A stretch of 64,000 nt of DNA from the NCBI GenBank assembly GCA_024653485.1, contig JANLFY010000004.1, positions 124,001 to 188,000 on the forward strand, read 5' to 3'. This stretch comes from Bacillota bacterium (GTDB taxonomy: Bacteria > Bacillota > SHA-98 > UBA4971). Below are positions 8,325-16,154 of this stretch, piece by piece (positions within the stretch are counted from its first letter, which is position 1; every line of letters begins with the position of its first letter). Both the position numbers and the translations under genes were made by a program. Below the pieces are notes generated by a model. It had not been told where the DNA came from. It saw only the letters and a list, made by a program, of their open reading frames with translations, and made no database searches.

Positions 8325-9232
8325 CGGAGAGCGGGGTGGGGGAGTCGGCAGCGCGCAACACGGGCCGTGCGCGACGAGGCGACCCACGACGAAGTGAGGC
8401 GCGACCAGGCGGCGTACGGCGCAGGGTGCTCGTGCTGGAGGAAGAGCGACAGCCGTCCTTGGCACAGAGAGTGTTCGGCGTGAACGGATTCCTCGTCCGG
8501 GCGTTGTACTTCGCCTCCCCTGCGCTCATCCTGGTTGCGTGGGAGCTTCTGGCGCGGGCGGGCGCCGTGGACGTGAGGCTGTTCTCGGCGCCTTCCCTCA
8601 TTCTCAAGGCCCTCGTGCCTGTGGTGGCGTCGGGGGAGTTGTGGGTCAACACACTCGTGAGCCTGCAGCGTGTCCTACTGGGGTTTCTCATCGGAAGCGG
8701 GGCCGGGATCCTCCTCGGCATAACCATGGGCCTGGCCCCGCCTGTGCGTGCAGCGCTTGGTCCGATGGTCGCAGCGACGTTCCCCATCCCAAAGCTTGCG
8801 ATAATGCCCCTCATATTGCTGGTCTTTGGGTTGGGAGAGGCGTCGAAGGTCGTTACAGTGGCGGTGGGCGTGTTCTACTTGGTGCTGATCAACTCGATGG
8901 CTGGAGTAATGAACATCGACAAGATATATCTTGATGTGGCCAGGAGCTTCGGCGCAAGCCGAAAGGACTTCTACCTTACGGTGGCGCTGCCGGGGGCGCT
9001 ACCGATGGTATTCGCCGGTCTCAAGCTGGGCATGGGCACTGCGCTGCTCCTAATCGTGGCTGCTGAGCTTTCCGCGGCGCGAGCTGGGGTTGGGTACATG
9101 ATTTGGAGAGCGTACGACATGTTCGACATCGAGCGGATGTTCGTAGGCCTAATGACAATGTCGTTGATGGGATACGTCCTCTCCAACTTGTTGGACGCCA
9201 TCGAGCGCGTGGTCGTTCCGTGGAAGCACTGA
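8321..9232 (+). CDS. ABC transporter permease, SsuC/TauC-like
   Basis: The ATG overlaps the stop of the binding-protein gene as ATGA, showing translational coupling. The 303-residue product has a charged, Arg-rich N-terminus of about 50 residues, then six predicted membrane segments. The binding-protein-dependent transport loop appears as VARSFGASRKDFYLTVALPGALP (EAA motif), which contacts the ATPase. The N-terminal extension is longer than in most SsuC proteins. The neighbouring genes make it the membrane channel of a three-gene importer for an unknown nitrate-, sulfonate- or aromatic-type solute. Confidence 0.88.
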   Translation: MTESGVGESAARNTGRARRGDPRRSEARPGGVRRRVLVLEEERQPSLAQRVFGVNGFLVRALYFASPALILVAWELLARAGAVDVRLFSAPSLILKALVPVVASGELWVNTLVSLQRVLLGFLIGSGAGILLGITMGLAPPVRAALGPMVAATFPIPKLAIMPLILLVFGLGEASKVVTVAVGVFYLVLINSMAGVMNIDKIYLDVARSFGASRKDFYLTVALPGALPMVFAGLKLGMGTALLLIVAAELSAARAGVGYMIWRAYDMFDIERMFVGLMTMSLMGYVLSNLLDAIERVVVPWKH

Positions 9233-9263
9233 CGCTTGATTAGTAGGCAGGTCGGCGCGAACC

Positions 9264-10475
9264 GTGCCGGCGCAAACGTTCGAGGGACGGCTGACGCACC
9301 GACCTGATGAAAGTGAGTCTGGGCTCTGGACGGGCGAAGCGCGGTGGACGATTGCGGGTGGTGAGAAAGTGGTTCGCGAGACCGCGGCGGGGAGTGCCGA
9401 AGCTCCCGAAGGGATGCCTCGTCACCGCAGACCGGTGTTGCTTTCGGAGAATACGAAGATCGATGTGCGCGGCATCACTAAGGTCTTCCGGCGACGGTCC
9501 GGTGGCGTTCTCGCTCTGGACGGAGTCTCGTTCGGCGTTGCCGAGGGAGAATTCGTGTGCATGGTCGGGCCAAGCGGGTGTGGGAAGACGACCCTCCTGC
9601 GTATACTTGCGGGGCTCGACCGACAGACGTCTGGCAAGGTGTACATCTCAGTCGGAGCAAACCCCGAGTTCGCCGAGGATACCGGGGAACTAGTGAGGTA
9701 TCGCGCTCTGGTCCCCGGAGAGATCGGGCTCGGCCAAGCGGGAGCCTCGCTCGGCTGCCCCTCGAACGCGCTCGGCGGATGCGAGGGGGATCGTCCGGAC
9801 CGGTCGGGCGGCGGTCCCAATGTGGCCCGGGGGCGTCCGACTCCCGGAGAGGCGCTCTTGTACTCCGGACCGCTGCGTTCGCCGAGGCCTCTCGCCTCTG
9901 TAGTGTTTCAGGAGCAATCTCTCTTTCCCTGGATGACGGTCCGCGACAACGTGGAGTACGGCTTGAGGCTGCGCGGCGTGCCTGTGGCACACAGACGCAG
10001 AATAGCCGAACACTACATCGAGCTCATCGGTCTTTCCGGGTTCGCCCGCGCGTACCCGCATCAGCTCTCCGGGGGAATGAAACAGAGGGCCAGCGTGGCG
10101 CGAGCCTTTGCGAACGACCCGGAGATCCTGCTCATGGATGAGCCCTTCGGCTCCTTGGACGAGCAAACCAGAGTGCTCCTCCAGCAGGAGCTCCTGAGGA
10201 TATGGGAGCGGTCTCGCAAGACCGCCATCTTCATCACTCATAGCATTGACGAAGCCATCGCCTTGGGTGACAGGGTTATCGTCATGACTGCCCGTCCAGG
10301 CAGAGTCAAGGCGTCCATCGACGTGACCTTGCCCCGCCCGAGACAGGTCTCGGAGATCCGTGGGGAGCCCGGGTTCCTTCCGCTCTTCAACACCATCAGG
10401 TCCCTTCTTTCTGAGGAAGTCCTCAGGGCAAGGGAGATCGAAGCCTCCTCCAAGCGCGAACGGCTAACGCGGTAG
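9264..10475 (+). CDS. ABC transporter ATP-binding protein, SsuB/TauB-like
   Basis: All nucleotide-binding motifs are present: Walker A GPSGCGKTT (K108), Q-loop VFQEQSLFPWMTV (Q216), signature LSGGMKQRASVARAF, Walker B ILLMDEPFGSLD and switch FITHSIDEAI. It powers the importer formed with the two genes upstream. Walker A Lys to Q-loop Gln spans 108 residues instead of the 45 or so usual for this family, so about 60 residues rich in Gly, Pro and Arg are inserted between residues 127 and 208. The start is uncertain. GTG 9264 is given; ATG 9414 would remove a 50-residue N-terminal tail that has no homologous role in SsuB. Confidence 0.85.
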   Translation: MPAQTFEGRLTHRPDESESGLWTGEARWTIAGGEKVVRETAAGSAEAPEGMPRHRRPVLLSENTKIDVRGITKVFRRRSGGVLALDGVSFGVAEGEFVCMVGPSGCGKTTLLRILAGLDRQTSGKVYISVGANPEFAEDTGELVRYRALVPGEIGLGQAGASLGCPSNALGGCEGDRPDRSGGGPNVARGRPTPGEALLYSGPLRSPRPLASVVFQEQSLFPWMTVRDNVEYGLRLRGVPVAHRRRIAEHYIELIGLSGFARAYPHQLSGGMKQRASVARAFANDPEILLMDEPFGSLDEQTRVLLQQELLRIWERSRKTAIFITHSIDEAIALGDRVIVMTARPGRVKASIDVTLPRPRQVSEIRGEPGFLPLFNTIRSLLSEEVLRAREIEASSKRERLTR

Positions 10476-10670
10476 CCGGGTCGCAGTTCTTCCCTTGCGT
10501 CTTTGTCCAAACAGCCCGCGACGAGCTAGCCATGGTTCCGGAGCGCATGGGTCGGCCGAGGCGCCACGCGGGTGACGGCCTGTGCGATCGGCCTCGATAC
10601 AGCCCCGCACTTGGCCAAGAGGGCGGTTTGCGCATCCGTGTCCGCGGTGGTAAACTCTTCGCGGGAGGGG

Positions 10671-12077
10671 ATGAGCGTGTATCGCAAGGTTGATGAGCGG
10701 ATCGTGGAAATGCTTGCCCGGATCGTGGGGCCCGAGGCCGTGGTGACCAGCGAGGAAGGCCTGGAGCCGTACTCGCACGACGAGATGCCTGGTTGGCATT
10801 TCAAGCCCGATGTCGTCGTGAAGCCGGCTTCGACAGAACAGGTGGCGCACGTGGTTCGGCTTGCCGGGGCGGAGAACATCCCCCTTACCCCGCGAGGCCT
10901 GGGGACGGGCCTTTCGGGAGGAGCCCTCCCGGTGCATGGCGGCATGGTTGTATCCATGGAGAGGATGAACCGCCTCGTCGAGGTGGACGAGAGCAATCTC
11001 ATGGCTGTCGTGGAACCCGGCCTGGTAGTAGGTGAGCTACATAAGCAAGTCGAGGCACGAGGGCTTTTCTACCCACCCGACCCGGCGAGCCTTGATAGCT
11101 GCAGCATAGGCGGCAATATCGCAGAGAACGCTGGCGGGCCGAGGGCGGTGAAATACGGGATAACCCGCGACTACGTCATGGGCATCGAGGCGGTCCTTCC
11201 CGACGGGAGCGTGATGCGATACGGAGGAAAGACCGTAAAGAACGTCACCGGCTACGACCTTGCGAACGTGCTCATTGGATCCGAAGGAACGCTCGGCATC
11301 GTGACGCAGGCAGTGTTGAAACTCATCCCCCTGCCTCAATGCCGGATCGATCTCCTCGTTCCGTTCCACAGTTTTCAGGACGCCACGCGCACTGTGACCG
11401 AGATCATCAGAGCGAAACGCATCGTGCCGGTGGTGTTGGAGTTCATGGACAGGGAGAGCGTGAAGGCGTGCGAGCAGTACCTGGAGAAGGAGCTGCCGTT
11501 CAGCGACTCCGAAGCGCAGCTCATAGTGGGCCTTGATGGGAATAGGAGGGAGGACATCGACGCCCAGGCGGAGATAGTGGCGGAGATCTGCCTCGAAAGC
11601 GGGGCCGACGACGTGCTGGTGGCGGACAACGCCTTCCAAAGAGAGCAGCTGTGGCACGCAAGGCGCGTGCTCCTGGAGACGCTCAAGGCCATCAGTGAGA
11701 GGGTCGAAGTGGAGGACGTCGTGGTGCCGAGGGTGAGGATCCCGGAGCTAATCAGCGCGGTGGAGGACATATCAGAGCGGAGCGGCTTGCCCATAGTGAA
11801 CTGGGGTCATGCGGGCGACGGCAACGTGCACGTGGGAGTCCTCAAGCGTGGAGTGAGCGACGAGAAATGGAACGCCGAGCTTGACAGGGTGAACGAGGCG
11901 ATATTCGAGACAGCCCTCAGCCTCGGAGGAATGATCACCGGAGAGCATGGCATAGGCATCTTCAAGAAGAGGTTCATGCCGAAAGCCTTGGACGAGCCTA
12001 CGATGGCTGCCATGCGCGTCTTGAAGCGTGCGTTCGATCCCGCGGGCATCATGAATCCCGGGAAGATACTGCCATAG
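10671..12077 (+). CDS. glcD: FAD-linked oxidase, glycolate oxidase GlcD subunit type
   Basis: The 468-residue product has the PCMH-type FAD domain: PRGLGTGLSGGALPVHGG, GNIAENAGGPRAVKYG and VTGYDLANVLIGSEGTLGIVT. The C-terminal FAD-oxidase domain has NWGHAGDGNVHVGVL and GEHGIG. It should oxidise a 2-hydroxy acid such as glycolate or lactate. Start choice lies between ATG 10671 and GTG 10677; GGGAGG at 10663-10668 is better spaced for the GTG. The usual partners GlcE and GlcF (iron-sulfur subunit) are not adjacent, so the electron acceptor is unknown. A class II aldolase gene follows 123 bases downstream, suggesting a hydroxy-acid or sugar-acid pathway. D-lactate dehydrogenase of the same family is an alternative. 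Confidence 0.85.
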   Translation: MSVYRKVDERIVEMLARIVGPEAVVTSEEGLEPYSHDEMPGWHFKPDVVVKPASTEQVAHVVRLAGAENIPLTPRGLGTGLSGGALPVHGGMVVSMERMNRLVEVDESNLMAVVEPGLVVGELHKQVEARGLFYPPDPASLDSCSIGGNIAENAGGPRAVKYGITRDYVMGIEAVLPDGSVMRYGGKTVKNVTGYDLANVLIGSEGTLGIVTQAVLKLIPLPQCRIDLLVPFHSFQDATRTVTEIIRAKRIVPVVLEFMDRESVKACEQYLEKELPFSDSEAQLIVGLDGNRREDIDAQAEIVAEICLESGADDVLVADNAFQREQLWHARRVLLETLKAISERVEVEDVVVPRVRIPELISAVEDISERSGLPIVNWGHAGDGNVHVGVLKRGVSDEKWNAELDRVNEAIFETALSLGGMITGEHGIGIFKKRFMPKALDEPTMAAMRVLKRAFDPAGIMNPGKILP

Positions 12078-12200
12078 AAGAGCACGCTGGCCTGGATAAG
12101 GCGCTGCCACGGACGCCGAATACTCGCACACTTGCTTACTCGCACACGTACGCAGGCATCGCGCGCGTTCCGGGCATCGGCCACTGCGGAGGGATTGTGA

Positions 12201-12869
12201 ATGGCGCAAGAGGAGATCCTGGTCCTCAAGAGACGGATAGTCGATGCTGGGATTCACATGATACGGTCTGGCCTCACATACGGGACTAGCGGCAACATCA
12301 GTGCGCGAGTTCCTGGCATGGACTGCTTCTACATCACTCCGAGTGGCATGGCATACGAATCTCTCAGACCCGAAGACATCGTGGGAGTGGACCTCGACGG
12401 ACGCGTGGTAGATGGCGCAAGACGACCGTCGATCGAACACATGATGCACGCCGCCATCCTGCGCGCGAGAGCCGACGTGGCAGCGGTCGTGCACACCCAT
12501 TCCACGTACGCCACGGCGGTCGCGTCGGCGCGCCTCGCGATTCCGCCCTTTCTCGAGACGCTGATAGCCGCAACGAGGGGGCGCGAGGTCAGGGTGGCGG
12601 AGTTCGCCCCCGCGGGGTCGCGGGAGCTCGCGGAGGTTGCGGTGCGTGCCCTCGGCGGAGACAGCGCCGTGCTTCTGGCGAACCATGGGGTGATCGGGGT
12701 GGGGCGCGACCTCGACGAAGCCATGAACGTGTGTGAGATCGTGGAGAGGGCCGCTATGGTGTTCCTTCTCAGCAGGCTTGCCGGCGGACCCGCTCCGGTT
12801 CCGGAGGAAGTAGTGAATAAGCAGGTCGAATTCCTGAAGGCCAACTATGGCCAACTGGATGACCATTGA
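12201..12869 (+). CDS. Class II aldolase/adducin family protein
   Basis: The 222-residue product matches L-fuculose-phosphate aldolase length and layout. TSGNISAR and ITPSGM form the substrate-phosphate region, SIEHMMHAAILRAR includes the acidic catalytic position, HTHSTYATAVA gives two zinc-binding His, and LLANHGVIGVG gives the third. It probably cleaves or epimerises a phosphorylated sugar or 3-keto acid, releasing a two- or three-carbon fragment. GGAGGG is seven bases before the ATG. It follows the GlcD-like oxidase on the same strand. The substrate cannot be fixed from sequence. Confidence 0.85.
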   Translation: MAQEEILVLKRRIVDAGIHMIRSGLTYGTSGNISARVPGMDCFYITPSGMAYESLRPEDIVGVDLDGRVVDGARRPSIEHMMHAAILRARADVAAVVHTHSTYATAVASARLAIPPFLETLIAATRGREVRVAEFAPAGSRELAEVAVRALGGDSAVLLANHGVIGVGRDLDEAMNVCEIVERAAMVFLLSRLAGGPAPVPEEVVNKQVEFLKANYGQLDDH

Positions 12870-12993
12870 ATCAGAGACGATTGTGTCCACAGCGTGCCCG
12901 CGGCCCACTGCTCCACCGCTCGCGACCATGGCCCGTGGGTCGCGGTCTTTGGTCTCTGCGCCTGGGAAGGGTTTCAGATGCGGTCCGAAGGCG

Positions 12994-13593
12994 TCATCCT
13001 ATGGTCCGGTGGGCTTGTGACGCGCGCACCGCCCTGCGGAGCCGCGAGCCGGCTGACCCTGCTATGCAAGCTTTCAGTAGGTCGCCAGGAAGGAAAGGCA
13101 GAGCTCCCGCAAAGATGGCCTTGCCCAGCGGAAGCCGTGTAACCGTCCAAAGCTGCAGGACTCCCAGGGCATAGACAACCAGTACGCCGCCCAACACGCA
13201 CGCCGTGATCGATGAGGTCGTGCTGGGCGGCTTGCCGTGCGTCCCTCTTCGAGTCAGGAGGGCTATCACGTACGCTCCCACAACGAACCCCCAGAGATAT
13301 CCCCCGGTGGGCCCTGTCAGCACTCCCAAGCCCGAGGAGTTCCCTGCGAAAACGGGCATGCCCGCGATGCCGAGGAATATGTAGAGCACCTGGCTTGACG
13401 CGGCCTCACCGGGGTCGAGGATCAGGCCCGCGAGCATCGTTCCGAAGGATTGCGCCGTCATGGGGACTGGGCCAAACGGCAAGGGGATCGATATGAATGC
13501 CAGCACGCTCGTGAGCGCGGCGAAGACCGCCACCCTCGTCAATGAGCTTGTACCGGCTCTGCGTGAAGTCATCGCTGTCTCCATTCTCTCCAT
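12994..13593 (-). CDS. bioY: Biotin transporter BioY (ECF S component)
   Basis: This 199-residue membrane protein has the BioY pattern: IPLPFGPVPMTAQSF, GMLAGLILDP-like GTMLAGLILDP, YIFLGIAGMPVF and GPTGGYLWGFVVGAY. It binds biotin as the substrate-specific component of an energy-coupling-factor transporter; the shared EcfA/EcfT module is not in the window. It starts 88 bases after the GNAT gene on the minus strand. GGAGAG precedes its ATG. I see no BirA operator (TTGTTAAC type) upstream. The C-terminal tail after the last membrane segment is Arg-rich. Confidence 0.9.
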   Translation of the reverse strand: MERMETAMTSRRAGTSSLTRVAVFAALTSVLAFISIPLPFGPVPMTAQSFGTMLAGLILDPGEAASSQVLYIFLGIAGMPVFAGNSSGLGVLTGPTGGYLWGFVVGAYVIALLTRRGTHGKPPSTTSSITACVLGGVLVVYALGVLQLWTVTRLPLGKAIFAGALPFLPGDLLKACIAGSAGSRLRRAVRASQAHRTIG

Positions 13594-13681
13594 GATGAAT
13601 CTCTCCGCTAGACCAGCGTTCGCGCGGTCCGAAGCCCTGACCTACGTGACCGCGTCCAGGCGAAATCTTTGGAGGCGGCAC

Positions 13682-14317
13682 CTATGCTAGTGTCTTTACC
13701 ATCCGGTGCAGGCCTCTGATTCCGCACCTGCGCGCCTTCCCCCGGAGAACGTACGTGCGAATAAGATTGTAGCCCAGACGCTCGTACAGCCTTCGAGCGG
13801 CCTCGTTGTCGATGTCAACGTCCAGGGAGCACTTGCCGATTCCGGCGGCTTTGGCCCTCTTCTCAGCCGCTTCGAGGAGCTGTGTGCCGATGCCACGCCC
13901 TCGCCACGCCGGAAGCACAGCGACGCGCTCTATGTAGAACTCGCCCGGTCCTGGCCGGGGAATGGCAAAAAGGAGGGAACCCGAGGACATGGCGACGCGC
14001 AAGGCCCTCCGCAATCCGTACACGAACGGAGCTTGAAAGGCCATGTTGAGATTCAGCCGTCTCACTCTACGGCTTTCGTATCCGAGGAGCATTCCGACGA
14101 CGCGGTCTCCTTCCTCAGCCACCAAGGCGAACTCATAGCTGAACCGGTTCGCGTCCCTCATGAAAAAGGCCCTCAGCGCTCCGCGCGCGCGATCAGGATC
14201 GCCTAGTCCGAAAACGGCGTCTGCCGCGCGTTCCGACGGAAAGGACATCCTCAAGAGAGCCGCGCCTATCGGGGAGTCGTCCGGCCGCGCGTTGCGTATG
14301 CGAACGTCTGTCGCCAT
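13682..14317 (-). CDS. GNAT family N-acetyltransferase
   Basis: The 211-residue product has the GNAT fold. A beta-bulge segment IERVAVLPAWRGRGIGTQLLEAAEKRA contains the R/Q-x-x-G-x-G/A acetyl-CoA pyrophosphate loop (RGRGIG), and NEAARRLYERLGYNL is the conserved C-terminal alpha4-beta7 unit. It should acetylate a small amine or a protein N-terminus or lysine. AGGTGATG-type Shine-Dalgarno sequence precedes the ATG. It is first in a minus-strand pair with bioY. The acceptor is unknown; RimI-like function is not supported by context. Confidence 0.85.
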   Translation of the reverse strand: MATDVRIRNARPDDSPIGAALLRMSFPSERAADAVFGLGDPDRARGALRAFFMRDANRFSYEFALVAEEGDRVVGMLLGYESRRVRRLNLNMAFQAPFVYGLRRALRVAMSSGSLLFAIPRPGPGEFYIERVAVLPAWRGRGIGTQLLEAAEKRAKAAGIGKCSLDVDIDNEAARRLYERLGYNLIRTYVLRGKARRCGIRGLHRMVKTLA

Positions 14318-14923
14318 GTCACATCACCTCATAGGTTGGCAAGCCGGGCCAACAGCCATCCATCGGGTTTCCCGACCATGCTCCGAAAAGGCGCGACGGT
14401 CGAAGCTGCAGATCGCCTGGAGTGTGACCTGCTCTGCGGCGGCGCACGATCACGTGCTTGGCGGGTGTGACATGCCGGGCAGCGGCGATGGTGGTGTAAT
14501 GGTACTGCCAAATAAGAATTCCCCACGCGCCCCCTGATCTCCTTCACGAACCGCGCGGACGAAGGACCGCCACCGTTTTTCGTTTCCGAAGCAGGAGACC
14601 GGCGCTCCGTGTAGAACACATTGAGGTGGTATGGTATGACATTTGGTGTACCAAATGCGTCTACGATCCCCAGGAGCGGACGGGGGGCGGACAGCCCTCT
14701 GGAATGCTGCCGCTTGAATGCCGACGAGATAACGCCACCAGGGAAGGGGGGACCGGCTACAAGAAGCTATAGGAGGTCTAGCATTAGTAGCCGAGCGTGC
14801 GCTAGGACGAATCCCGAACAAGACATCGTAAAGAAGCTGCAGCAGCATGTCACCAAGAGGAAGCTGGAAAGCGGTTGATGAATCAGCCCCGCTTTGGCGG
14901 GCGAAAGCCGGGAGGGGATATTC
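14318..14923. other. Divergent intergenic region, 606 bases
   Basis: The region lies between the GNAT gene and the first TAXI binding protein. It contains an 18-base operator-like palindrome (14640-14657) and a small stem CCCGC-TTTG-GCGGG at about 14888-14901 just before the ribosome binding site at 14911. No gene is supported here. Confidence 0.5.
14640..14657. promoter_or_regulatory. GntR/FadR-type operator candidate
   Basis: CATTTGGTGTACCAAATG is a palindrome with perfect 8-base arms around GT. Its TTGGT-N2-ACCAA core fits FadR-subfamily GntR sites (PdhR and LldR type). Similar sites lie at 19175 and 30968. It is 267 bases before the TAXI binding protein start. Confidence 0.6.
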
Positions 14924-15934
14924 GTGCGAAGATTCACGAAGGCGATGGTCATGGTAGCGGCGCTCACACTCGTCTTGAGCATGGTGGGCATCGGCGGGGA
15001 GGCTGCCACGAAAGTATTCATCCGCATTCCCACGGCGAGCATGGGAGGCTCGTTCTATCCCGCGGGCTCGGTCATCGCGAGCCTCATCAACGACAAGCTG
15101 GGTAAGGAAGGCGTCGTTGCATCTGCCCAGGAATCAGGAGGATCTCCCGAGAACATCAACATGATGTCTAAAGGCGAGGCGGAAGCCGCGGTTCTACTTG
15201 CAAGCGTCGTGGTTGACGCTTACAACGGCAAAGGGGCATTCAAGGACAGGCCTTACAGGGACCTTCGGATGATAACGGTGCTGTGGCCCAACGTCGTCCA
15301 GATGGTCGTGACCGAGAAATCGGGCATCAAGACGTACCAGGAACTGAGAGGAAAGCGGGTCTCAGTCGGTCAACTTGGAAGCGGCACAGAGCCGAACACC
15401 ATAGCCGCCTTGGACGGCGCGGGAATGACATACAAGGATATAGTCCCGGAGTTCCTGGGATTCTCCCAGTCCGCAGACGCGATAAAGGATGGGCGAATCG
15501 TGGCCGCGCAGCTGTCCGGAGGTATCCCTCATCCGTCAGTGCTGGACCTGTTCGCCAGCAGGGTAGGGGTGCGGCTTCTGTCAATGACGCAGGACGAGGT
15601 CAAGCGCGCGTCTGAGCTGCACCCGGAGTTCTCTGAGTTCACCATAGAGCCGAACACGTACCCGGGCCAAGACTACGCGGTGCGTACAATCGCCACGACG
15701 ACGGCCTTGGGTATCAGAAAGGACATCCCGGAGGACCTCGTTTACAAGATCACCAAGACCATATTCGAGAACCTAGACTACATTCACAGGTCGTACTCCG
15801 GACTGTCATACATGTCGCTCGAGCGTGCCATACCGGGGCTCGTCGCTCCCTTGCATCCCGGGGCGATCCGGTACTTCAAGGAGCGTGGCATCAAGATCCC
15901 TGAGAAGCTGATTCCGCCCGAGTACAAAGGATGA
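14924..15934 (+). CDS. TAXI family TRAP transporter solute-binding protein
   Basis: A GTG start at 14924 has GGAGGGG six bases upstream and gives 336 residues. A signal peptide (about residues 1-26, ending GGEA) precedes the mature protein. IPTASMGGSFYPAGSVIASLIN and AQESGGSPENINMMSKGEAEAAVLL are the TAXI (TRAP-associated extracytoplasmic immunogenic) pattern, and PLHPGAIRYFKERGI is the usual C-terminal motif. It captures an organic acid outside the cell and delivers it to the fused TRAP permease encoded downstream. The two genes are separated by 220 bases that contain a strong hairpin, which could set a higher level for the binding protein. Confidence 0.92.
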   Translation: MRRFTKAMVMVAALTLVLSMVGIGGEAATKVFIRIPTASMGGSFYPAGSVIASLINDKLGKEGVVASAQESGGSPENINMMSKGEAEAAVLLASVVVDAYNGKGAFKDRPYRDLRMITVLWPNVVQMVVTEKSGIKTYQELRGKRVSVGQLGSGTEPNTIAALDGAGMTYKDIVPEFLGFSQSADAIKDGRIVAAQLSGGIPHPSVLDLFASRVGVRLLSMTQDEVKRASELHPEFSEFTIEPNTYPGQDYAVRTIATTTALGIRKDIPEDLVYKITKTIFENLDYIHRSYSGLSYMSLERAIPGLVAPLHPGAIRYFKERGIKIPEKLIPPEYKG

Positions 15935-16057
15935 CTCGGCGCCACGAGCGGCTCGAGGCAAGCGACAGGGAACTCGCCAGGCAGAGCAGCACGTTCAACC
16001 AGAGGAACCAAGTGACGCCGCACAGATGACCTTGAGCTGACTTGGGCCGGCGGCGAG

Positions 16058-16109
16058 CGGTCGGGCCCCGGATGCCCCGACGACGGAAAGCGGTTGCGGG
16101 GCCCGACCG
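16058..16109 (+). other. Hairpin between TAXI binding protein and permease
   Basis: Perfect 12-base arms CGGTCGGGCCCC (16058-16069) and GGGGCCCGACCG (16098-16109) enclose 28 bases. There is no T-tract, so it is more likely an mRNA-stabilising or partial-termination stem than a full terminator. Confidence 0.7.
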
Positions 16110-16154
16110 GCGCCAGCTTGGCTGCTCAAGGCGGCGTTGGAGGCATGATAACGC

